A stretch of DNA of 5,620 nt, taken from contig JAOZNG010000052.1 in NCBI GenBank assembly GCA_029933895.1, positions 1-5,620 of the forward strand, read 5' to 3'. Below, in pieces: positions 1 through 5,478 of this stretch. Source of the DNA: an archaeon. Lineage in GTDB: Archaea > Altiarchaeota > Altiarchaeia > IMC4 > QMZM01. The notes under the pieces were generated by a model. It ran no database searches. It saw nothing but the letters and a program-made list of their open reading frames with translations, and had not been told where the DNA came from. Within the stretch, counting starts at the first letter, position 1. Each line of letters starts with the position of its first letter. The position numbers were made by a program, and so were the translations under genes.

Positions 1-455
1 GAATTACAACCCTCATGCACCGCCACAGACAGGTTGAGTGGGAACCTGATAAGCTCCCTGATCTCTTCACGGTTTGTATATATGAACTCCATGATATGGG
101 TAACCTTAGTCTCTCCATTATATCCGAGACCTATCTCCCCCAGTTCCTCATTAACCCTTGCCCTCACTGCTTCGTCATCAAGCATCTGTGCCGCCGCTTT
201 CAGGGACCCATAGCAGTCCATGCACAGGGAGAGTATGTCCAGGTGGTTTTTCTCTGCGACTGCGAGGTTACGGGCTGCCAGATTAAGCCAGCTGGCTTCA
301 TCCACCGACCGCACCCGGGTGTTAGGGCAGCACGTGAACTCTAGATAAGCTGTATCAACACCCAGCCTATGCAGCAACTCCACCGAGGCCTTCTCCAGGT
401 AAGGCATTTTTGCCGGAATAAAACAGCCCGTGAATAAAGCGTATTTCTCATCCAT
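1..455 (-). CDS. hdrB: HdrB-like heterodisulfide reductase subunit B, N-terminal half (runs off the window)
   Basis: The first 151 residues of an HdrB-type protein begin with ATG at 455-453 and continue past position 1; full HdrB is usually about 290 residues. The first cysteine-rich CCG domain is complete: Cys11, the Cys42-Cys43 pair followed by Pro, and Cys78-x2-Cys81 in the context CMDCYGSL. In HdrB family members this pattern binds a non-cubane [4Fe-4S] cluster. The start of the second CCG domain is visible as HEGCNS, with Cys150; canonical HdrB usually has GCH here. By family, HdrB reduces the CoM-S-S-CoB disulfide in the cytoplasm, receiving electrons from HdrC. The true substrate here is unproven, because HdrB-like proteins also serve other thiol or disulfide reactions. 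The gene overlaps the hdrC stop by 8 nt (ATGGATGA) and has no clear ribosome binding site, which suggests translational coupling. The family call is firm and the substrate is inference. Confidence 0.9.
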   Translation of the reverse strand, partial: MDEKYALFTGCFIPAKMPYLEKASVELLHRLGVDTAYLEFTCCPNTRVRSVDEASWLNLAARNLAVAEKNHLDILSLCMDCYGSLKAAAQMLDDEAVRARVNEELGEIGLGYNGETKVTHIMEFIYTNREEIRELIRFPLNLSVAVHEGCN

Positions 456-903
456 TTTTCAAAAAACACATTATTTTTTGCATGTCTCGTGTGTTTACAT
501 GAACCAGCTCCTCTAAACCAAGCTCTTCCCTTAATTTTCTGCTCTCCGCGGTATGTGGCACAGCTGTACCATGCTTTCTGAGAGACTTATCCATCTCTCG
601 CACAGTATCCGGTATCTCTCCCCTCCGGCATATGTGGTTTCTAACCAGCAGCAATGTGTCAACTAATTCAATGCCTTGAGGGCATACCTCATCACATGCA
701 TAGCATGTTAAACACAGCCACAGCTCCTCTCTGTCCTGGCTCCTTGATTCATCCAGAGCCAGCCTGCATAACGCTTTGCGAGGTGACACATCTGGACTTA
801 CACGGCCCACGGGGCACACACTCCCACACTCTCCGCACTGGATGCAGTTCCCAAGCACGTTATCTCCTAACTCCTTAAGCTCTCTCGTTAATTTATTCAT
901 CAT
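448..903 (-). CDS. hdrC: HdrC-like heterodisulfide reductase subunit C (two [4Fe-4S] ferredoxin motifs)
   Basis: This 151-residue protein carries two classical CxxCxxCxxxCP motifs: Cys20/23/26/30 in NCIQCGECGSVCP and Cys64/67/70/74 in LWLCLTCYACDEVCP. The spacing of about 33 residues between clusters, the SPRK stretch between them and the helical tail are typical of HdrC, the electron wire between the HdrA flavin and the HdrB active site. It is somewhat short; many HdrC proteins are near 185 residues. No membrane segment is visible, so it is not the cytochrome-fused type. Two adjacent ATG codons (903-901 and 900-898) could start it, and the outer one is used here. It overlaps the end of the polyferredoxin gene by 11 nt and the next gene, hdrB, by 8 nt, so the three are probably co-translated. 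It is clearly paralogous to the first about 90 residues of the protein at 3899-5053. Confidence 0.93.
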   Translation of the reverse strand: MMNKLTRELKELGDNVLGNCIQCGECGSVCPVGRVSPDVSPRKALCRLALDESRSQDREELWLCLTCYACDEVCPQGIELVDTLLLVRNHICRRGEIPDTVREMDKSLRKHGTAVPHTAESRKLREELGLEELVHVNTRDMQKIMCFLKNG

Positions 904-1504
904 CCGTGATATGCAGCATATTCTCGAGGCGGACTTCTCCGATTAATTTCTCTTGCACTCTGTTCATTACGCGGGTGCCTGTCCCCTCACATACAAGCTC
1001 AGTTCTCTTCATCGTTATTGCCTCAGACGGACATACCACAACGCATGACCCGCAGAATGTGCATTTCTCTTCATCGACCACAATATCTTCACCTATCTCT
1101 ATCGCCTCCTCCCTGCAGATTTCCTTGCACGTATCACAACCCTTCGGGCATCTGCTCTGGTCGATGGATATTTCTCCCCGGAACCTTATCTCCTCAGGCA
1201 GTCCGCCGTTTTCTATAATCAACGTCTTCTCTACATCGTTAATCAGTATCCTTAACGCATCCTCCGGGCAGAGAGCTACGCAGACCCCGCAGAGTACACA
1301 CTTATCTGCATCGAGTTCTATCGGATCCTCCTTGATATATCCCTTTATGGAGGCGCCTGTCGGGTTAAGAGACAGTGACTCCTTTGGACATACCTGCACA
1401 CAGATTCCGCATCCTGTGCACTTATCCTTCGAATACCTTAATTCAACCTCTTCAGCATGCATCCTGAGGTCCTTCAGGGTTTTTTCTTTGCTTTCTTCTT
1501 CCAT
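893..1504 (-). CDS. Polyferredoxin with four [4Fe-4S] cluster motifs
   Basis: This is a soluble 203-residue iron-sulfur protein. Numbered from the ATG at 1504, the cluster motifs are Cys29/32/35/39 (CTGCGICVQVCP), Cys69/72/75/79 (CVLCGVCVALCP), Cys119/123/126/130 (CPKGCDTCKEIC) and Cys148/151/154/158 (CTFCGSCVVVCP). The third has CxxxC spacing in place of CxxC and lacks the final Pro. Similar CPxGCxxC motifs are known to me from polyferredoxins of the FwdF type, but this protein is much shorter than the eight-cluster FwdF. It probably relays or stores low-potential electrons from the Hdr flavin; that role is inferred from its place between hdrA-mvhD and hdrC. The start is uncertain. ATG 1504 has a strong AGGAGGAGGG 12 nt upstream but overlaps hdrA by 31 nt. 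ATG 1462 (189 residues) has GAAGGA at a better 7-nt spacing and begins 11 nt after the hdrA stop. Both keep all four clusters. Longer extensions lie inside hdrA and look like shadow reading. Confidence 0.88.
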   Translation of the reverse strand: MEEESKEKTLKDLRMHAEEVELRYSKDKCTGCGICVQVCPKESLSLNPTGASIKGYIKEDPIELDADKCVLCGVCVALCPEDALRILINDVEKTLIIENGGLPEEIRFRGEISIDQSRCPKGCDTCKEICREEAIEIGEDIVVDEEKCTFCGSCVVVCPSEAITMKRTELVCEGTGTRVMNRVQEKLIGEVRLENMLHITDDE

Positions 1505-3861
1505 GGTGTAAGCTTGCCCTCCTCCTGTAGTTTCTTCCTCATATCCTCCAGCTCCTTCATATATTCTGCGAACTCGCCTCCTTCGGCTGCACTGAACCAT
1601 TCCACATGGAACCTCCGCGGGTCAATTGCCTTCGCCTCAAGTGTTTTCCTGTATTTATCCATTCTCTCCTCACATGAGTAGTTCCCGTCTATGTAGTGGC
1701 AGTCTCCTATATGACATCCTGAAACCAACACCATTCCTGCATTCAACTCGAAGGCCTTATCCACAAGTCTGGCGGACGCCCTTCCGGAGCACATGTATTT
1801 AATTATTCTCACATTCGGCGGGTACTCGAATCTTGAAATCCCCGCGGTATCAGCTCCAGCGTAAGAGCACCAGTTACATAGGAACGCGAGTATCTTCTCC
1901 TCCGGGTTCTCTTCAAGTACCGCCTCAATCTCTGAAATCAGTTGCGCATCAGTGAATCCCTCCTGCTCCATGGCTCCTACCGGACATATAGCGGCACATG
2001 TACCACAGCCTTTACAGGCTGCCTCGATTATCTTAAGGGGTTTGTTTTTTTCATGGACTATTGCATTATATGGACAATATTTTGCGCATAGAGCGCAGTT
2101 TGTGCATTTATCCAGGTCCACTGATGCAATCGTTGAATCCGGCTCCACCACACCCCTGATCATGGGTATGGCTGCACTGGCGGCGGCTCCCTTGGCCTGG
2201 GAGACGGAGTTTGGTATGTCCTTAGGTCCCTGAGAGCATCCGGCTAGATAGATTCCGTCTGTTGGAGTGTCAACCGGTCTCAGCTTGGGGTGGGCTTCCA
2301 TAAAGAACCCGTCTGCTGTCCGGGAGATGTTCAGTTTCCTTTGCATCTCCTGAGCGTCCGTGTTGGGCATGATCCCGGTGGATAAGACAACCATTTCCAC
2401 CTCGTACTCACATACTCTCCCGAGTATAGTGTTCTCCACAACAATTTTGAGGTTCTTCTCCGGGGTTTCCTTAATCTCCGCTGGCACTCCCCGGATGAAT
2501 CGTACGCCTTTATTCATAAGCCGTTTATAGAATTCCTCGAAGTCTTTTCCGAATGCCCTTATGTCTATGTAGAATATGTAGACTTCTGTGTCAGGGTATT
2601 TCTCTTTGATCTGCATGGCCTCTTTCATAGCGTACATGCAACATACGTTGGAGCAGTGGGTATTGTCTTTGTTTCTGGAGCCGACGCACTGGATCCAGGC
2701 TATGCTTTTGGGTTTCTTGCCGTCTTTCCGGGTCACGTTACCGAGTGTCGGGCCTGCTGCGTTAATCAGCCTTTCATAGTCCATGCCGGTTAGTACGTTA
2801 TCGTATTCCCCATACCCGTATTCCCCTGATGGGTCGTAGTCTGTAAAGCCGGTTGCGACAATTATTGTTCCAACATTTAATTCGATTATCTCATCTTCCT
2901 GCTTGAAGTCTATTGCTCCCTCTCTCTCACATACCTCCTCGCATAGACCGCATTCTATACAGGCGTTCATATCTATTGTTGCTTTTAGGGGCACTGCCTG
3001 TGGGAAGGGGATGTATATGGCCTTCCTGGGGCCGAGACCTAAATCAAATTCATTTTTGGTTATTACGGGACAGACCTTCCAGCATTCCCCGCAGCCGTTG
3101 CATTCGTCTGTTATGTATCTAGCCTTCTTCCTTACCTTGACCTTGAAGTTCCCTATATAGCCTTCAACTGACTCGATTTCTGAATAAGTCAGTAATTCAA
3201 TGTTGGGGTGATTCCCTGCATCCGACATCTTCGGCCCGAGTATACATATAGAGCAGTCTATTGTCGGGAATGTTTTATCTAATGCAGCCATGTGTCCGCC
3301 GATGGATGGTTCCTTCTCTACCAGATAGGTTTTGAAGCCCATGTCTGCAAGGTCAAGTGCCGCCTGTATCCCGGCGACTCCTCCCCCAACAACCAGGGCT
3401 TCGTTGATTACAGGGGACTGTATCTTGGGTAGAGGTTTTAGTTTCCTGGCTTTTGCAACAGCCATCTTTGTCAGGTCCTTCGCCTTCTCTGTGGCCTCAG
3501 TTGGGTTTTTGGGGTGGACCCATGAGCAGTGTTCCCTGATGTTGGCCATCTCAAAGAGGTATCTGTTCAGGCCGGCACTTTCCACGCATTTCCTGAAGGT
3601 TGGTTCATGTAGTCTTGGGCTGCAGGAGGCTACAACCACCCTGTTCAACTTGTGTTTCTTTATGTCTTTTTTTATTTCTTCCTGACCTGAGTCGGAGCAT
3701 GTGTATTTGTTTTCTCTTACTATGACTACATCGTCCAGTTTCTCTATTTCTCTGGCTACTGCTGCGCAGTCCACCACGCCGGCGATGTTGCTTCCGCAGT
3801 CGCAGACGTACACTCCTATTCTGAGCTCTTCTTTTTCTTCGTTCTTTTTTTCTTTGTTCAT
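1474..3861 (-). CDS. hdrA: HdrA-MvhD fusion: flavin-binding heterodisulfide reductase subunit A with C-terminal [2Fe-2S] MvhD domain
   Basis: This is the likely bifurcating core, 795 residues from ATG 3861. Residues 1-115 form the HdrA N-terminal Fe-S domain (Cys20, 22, 32, 55, 80 in ASCSPRLHEP, 92 and 112). Residues about 155-240 hold the FAD-binding GGGVAG loop (159-164) and FPTIDCSICILGPKM with Cys203 and Cys206. Two inserted ferredoxin motifs follow (Cys254/257/260/264 and 301/304/307/311), then the rest of the flavin domain, including SNVCCMYAMKEA. Two C-terminal ferredoxin motifs sit at Cys586/589/592/596 and 616/619/622/626. From about 655 an MvhD domain begins: CNWC (662, 665), MCSGR (691), GCHIGDCHY (716, 721). 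HdrA alone is about 650 residues and MvhD about 140, so the length fits an intact fusion; similar fusions are known, for example HdrA2 of Methanosarcina. All positions that are selenocysteine in some methanogens are Cys here. The tail ends in a lysine-rich KKKAKKKP. A TTG at 3870 could add three residues, but ATG 3861 follows a weak GGA and is preferred. Confidence 0.94.
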   Translation of the reverse strand: MNKEKKNEEKEELRIGVYVCDCGSNIAGVVDCAAVAREIEKLDDVVIVRENKYTCSDSGQEEIKKDIKKHKLNRVVVASCSPRLHEPTFRKCVESAGLNRYLFEMANIREHCSWVHPKNPTEATEKAKDLTKMAVAKARKLKPLPKIQSPVINEALVVGGGVAGIQAALDLADMGFKTYLVEKEPSIGGHMAALDKTFPTIDCSICILGPKMSDAGNHPNIELLTYSEIESVEGYIGNFKVKVRKKARYITDECNGCGECWKVCPVITKNEFDLGLGPRKAIYIPFPQAVPLKATIDMNACIECGLCEEVCEREGAIDFKQEDEIIELNVGTIIVATGFTDYDPSGEYGYGEYDNVLTGMDYERLINAAGPTLGNVTRKDGKKPKSIAWIQCVGSRNKDNTHCSNVCCMYAMKEAMQIKEKYPDTEVYIFYIDIRAFGKDFEEFYKRLMNKGVRFIRGVPAEIKETPEKNLKIVVENTILGRVCEYEVEMVVLSTGIMPNTDAQEMQRKLNISRTADGFFMEAHPKLRPVDTPTDGIYLAGCSQGPKDIPNSVSQAKGAAASAAIPMIRGVVEPDSTIASVDLDKCTNCALCAKYCPYNAIVHEKNKPLKIIEAACKGCGTCAAICPVGAMEQEGFTDAQLISEIEAVLEENPEEKILAFLCNWCSYAGADTAGISRFEYPPNVRIIKYMCSGRASARLVDKAFELNAGMVLVSGCHIGDCHYIDGNYSCEERMDKYRKTLEAKAIDPRRFHVEWFSAAEGGEFAEYMKELEDMRKKLQEEGKLTPWKKKAKKKP
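1517..1526 (-). promoter_or_regulatory. Candidate ribosome binding site for the polyferredoxin (outer start)
   Basis: AGGAGGAGGG lies inside the end of hdrA, 12 nt before ATG 1504. The match is strong but the spacing is long, and the sequence also encodes Glu-Glu-Gly of HdrA, so it may be incidental. A competing site, GAAGGA at 1470-1475, overlaps the hdrA stop codon and sits 7 nt before the alternative ATG 1462. Confidence 0.4.
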
Positions 3862-3898
3862 CTTATCCAATAAATATAATGATCTATCATGATAAATA
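3862..3898 (-). other. Only sizeable intergenic gap, AT-rich, with a 10-bp palindrome
   Basis: This 37-nt spacer separates the HdrD-like gene from hdrA-mvhD; every other junction overlaps or is 3 nt long. It is strongly AT-rich and contains the perfect palindrome TATCATGATA at 3885-3894. It could hold an internal regulatory or processing site or simply be relaxed spacer. No Shine-Dalgarno stronger than GGA is visible before the hdrA ATG, and no hairpin long enough for a terminator is present. The regulatory reading is weak. Confidence 0.3.
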
Positions 3899-5053
3899 TC
3901 AGACCAGATAACCCAATGCCCTGGCAGCCAGAACCGTTAAATCCACGACATCCATATCCATCCCCTCCAGGTCACCCATGGCACATTTCAGGTGTATCTG
4001 ACACTTCGGGCAGGCCGTAACCAACAGATCAGCAATTGACTTTGCCTCCTCAAGCTTCCTCTTCTGGATCTCTTTAGAGCTTTGGCCGCAGTTTATCCAG
4101 CAGCTTGATCCACAACATACTGCACGGTCCCGGTTTAATTCCAGTTCCCCAAGACATGCCCCGGGTATACTGCCTAATACATCTCTCGGCTGTTCATAGA
4201 CCCCCAGATGCCTCCCCAGCCGGCAGGGGTCTTGGTACGTCACACGCCCATTCAACCTACAGGCTTCATTGAACACAAGCTCGCCTCTATTTATTGAATC
4301 CGACAGGTATTCAGAGAAATGAAGCACCTCAAAATCCTGTTCACCGAAATATTCAGCATAATCCAGCTTAAGGGTGCGGTAGCATTCCGGGCAAGAGGTC
4401 ACTACCTTCACGGCCCCCGTCTTCTTTATCTGTTTCAGATTATTTTTTGCAAGCCTCATAAAGTTTTCTGTATCCCCGCTCCACAACAGGTCATGGCCAC
4501 AGCATCTCTCATCCTGCATAACTACAGGAGTTACCCCCAGGTGGTTGAATATTTTCACTGCACTTCCCGCAATGTCTGTGCTTTTCACGCCAAAGTCTTC
4601 GAATATTATGTCGAAGTAAGGCAGGCAGCCGACAAAAAAAAGTATTTCCCCCTTGTCTGCAACCTTCATATCCCCGGTTATCCACCCCACCCTGTCCTGT
4701 TTCAGGGCGGAATCAGACATCATCCTCATAAGGGACTGGAGTACGCCCCCATGTGCGCATTTCCATACCTCTTCCCTCTGTCTTGATTTACCCCTCAGCT
4801 CACGAATAAATCCTCTGTAATCCACATCCGAGGGGCATTTATCGTCGCATGCCCCGCATGTCAGGCATGTCCACAGCCCCTTTTCATAAAGTATTTCATC
4901 AAAACCGAGCAAAATTTTTTCGGCTATTAGTCTCGGAGAAAACGATTCATCGACACCTGAGAGGGGGCATACACTACTGCATTTCGCGCACTGCACACAG
5001 TTATATGCCCTGCTTCTTTCAATGATCCCATCTATCGATGATCTATTGCTCAT
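3899..5053 (-). CDS. HdrD-like iron-sulfur oxidoreductase (HdrC-HdrB fusion with two CCG domains)
   Basis: This 384-residue cytoplasmic protein joins an HdrC-like N-terminus to an HdrB-like C-terminus, the arrangement seen in HdrD and in many archaeal Fe-S oxidoreductases. Ferredoxin motifs lie at Cys19/22/25/29 (NCVQCAKCSSVCP) and Cys63/66/69/73 (TCLTCGACDDKCP). The first CCG domain has Cys143, Cys184-Cys185 and Cys221-x2-Cys224. The second has Cys277 (DPCRLGRH), Cys313-Cys314 and Cys348-x2-Cys351. By family, these two CCG domains hold non-cubane clusters that reduce a disulfide or similar substrate. The second CC motif reads CCGSSCWINCG, with extra Cys318 and Cys322 where HdrB/HdrD and lactate or glycerol-3-phosphate oxidoreductase relatives usually have CCGxGG. 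No membrane segment or cytochrome partner is visible. The ATG at 5053 overlaps the mvhD stop as ATGA and follows AGGAAGGTGG. The substrate is unknown; it may be the high-potential arm for the first HdrA/MvhD pair, which is inference from gene order. Confidence 0.92.
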   Translation of the reverse strand: MSNRSSIDGIIERSRAYNCVQCAKCSSVCPLSGVDESFSPRLIAEKILLGFDEILYEKGLWTCLTCGACDDKCPSDVDYRGFIRELRGKSRQREEVWKCAHGGVLQSLMRMMSDSALKQDRVGWITGDMKVADKGEILFFVGCLPYFDIIFEDFGVKSTDIAGSAVKIFNHLGVTPVVMQDERCCGHDLLWSGDTENFMRLAKNNLKQIKKTGAVKVVTSCPECYRTLKLDYAEYFGEQDFEVLHFSEYLSDSINRGELVFNEACRLNGRVTYQDPCRLGRHLGVYEQPRDVLGSIPGACLGELELNRDRAVCCGSSCWINCGQSSKEIQKRKLEEAKSIADLLVTACPKCQIHLKCAMGDLEGMDMDVVDLTVLAARALGYLV

Positions 5054-5475
5054 GAAACCACCTTCCTCTTCAGGGGGTTAGGCCCTCTTTTCTTCAACTC
5101 CTCAACGAATTCCCTCATCACCTCAGAGAATCTCAGACCCTCTGAGGCCGAGATCCACTCCAGCCTCAAGCGTTCCTGCTCTAAGCCAAGTATGTCCATC
5201 AGCTTCCTCGTCTGTTCGATCTTTCCCTCAGCTTTATCGTTTCCTGTGAGATAATGGCAGTCACCTTTATGGCAGCCGGCCACCAATACACCATCCGCCC
5301 CCAGATCGAATGCGTTCAGTATAAATGAAGGCTCCACTCTCCCGGAACACATGACCCTGATTATTCTTATGTTAGATGGGTACTGGAATCTGGAGACTCC
5401 AGCCAGGTCCGCTCCTGCATACGCACACCAGTTGCAGCAGAATGCCACAATCCTCGGCTCAAAACCAGATGTCAT
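5050..5475 (-). CDS. mvhD: MvhD-like [2Fe-2S] electron-transfer protein (free form)
   Basis: This 141-residue protein is the typical length of MvhD, the small iron-sulfur subunit that connects an electron donor (hydrogenase, formate dehydrogenase or F420-linked partner) to HdrA. The conserved cysteines are all present: FCCNWC (Cys13, 14, 17), MCSGR (Cys43) and GCHKGDCHY (Cys68, 73), followed by the family's C-terminal EWISASEG segment. It is paralogous to the C-terminal domain of the HdrA fusion at 1474-3861. By hand count, about 42 of 66 residues are identical across the cysteine core. It starts 3 nt after the upstream hdrA stop, in the same frame, and ends in an ATGA overlap with the next gene. 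A GGAGGAGG lies 14 nt before its ATG, which is farther than usual. No hydrogenase gene is visible beside it, so the donor is unknown. Confidence 0.95.
   Translation of the reverse strand: MTSGFEPRIVAFCCNWCAYAGADLAGVSRFQYPSNIRIIRVMCSGRVEPSFILNAFDLGADGVLVAGCHKGDCHYLTGNDKAEGKIEQTRKLMDILGLEQERLRLEWISASEGLRFSEVMREFVEELKKRGPNPLKRKVVS
5058..5067 (-). promoter_or_regulatory. Ribosome binding site for the HdrD-like gene
   Basis: On the minus strand AGGAAGGTGG ends 4 nt before the ATG at 5053, within the end of mvhD. It is a good Shine-Dalgarno match and supports this start together with the ATGA stop-start overlap. Confidence 0.6.
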
Positions 5476-5478
5476 TTT

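Noticed and set aside
15..344. A 109-codon plus-strand open frame at the left end
   Set aside because: The minus strand here encodes HdrB with all first-domain cysteines in order; the plus frame is a shadow.
906..1511. A 201-codon open frame on the plus strand opposite the polyferredoxin
   Set aside because: It is antisense to a gene with four intact cluster motifs, has no recognisable domain, and is the low-complexity shadow expected of an open reverse frame.
1505..1600. N-terminal extension of the polyferredoxin to 1600
   Set aside because: The extra 32 residues overlap the HdrA MvhD domain, are Arg- and Gly-rich with no motif, and two better starts exist downstream.
1474..3861. Possible selenocysteine codon in HdrA or MvhD, as in some methanogens
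   Set aside because: All expected positions are ordinary Cys codons, and no in-frame TGA interrupts either gene.
1474..3861. QmoB/QmoA of sulfate reducers as an alternative identity
   Set aside because: The protein keeps the long N-terminal Cys domain and two inserted plus two C-terminal ferredoxin motifs of classical HdrA, and no QmoC-type membrane protein is present; the similarity is family-level only.
3871..3879. TATA-like sequence (TTATATTTA on the minus strand) before hdrA-mvhD
   Set aside because: It ends only 9 nt before the ATG; an archaeal TATA box should lie about 25 nt before the transcript start, so it cannot serve this start codon. It is more likely plain AT-rich spacer.
4319..4786. 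A 155-codon plus-strand open frame opposite the HdrD-like gene
   Set aside because: It lies wholly inside a well-supported gene on the other strand and shows no motif of its own.
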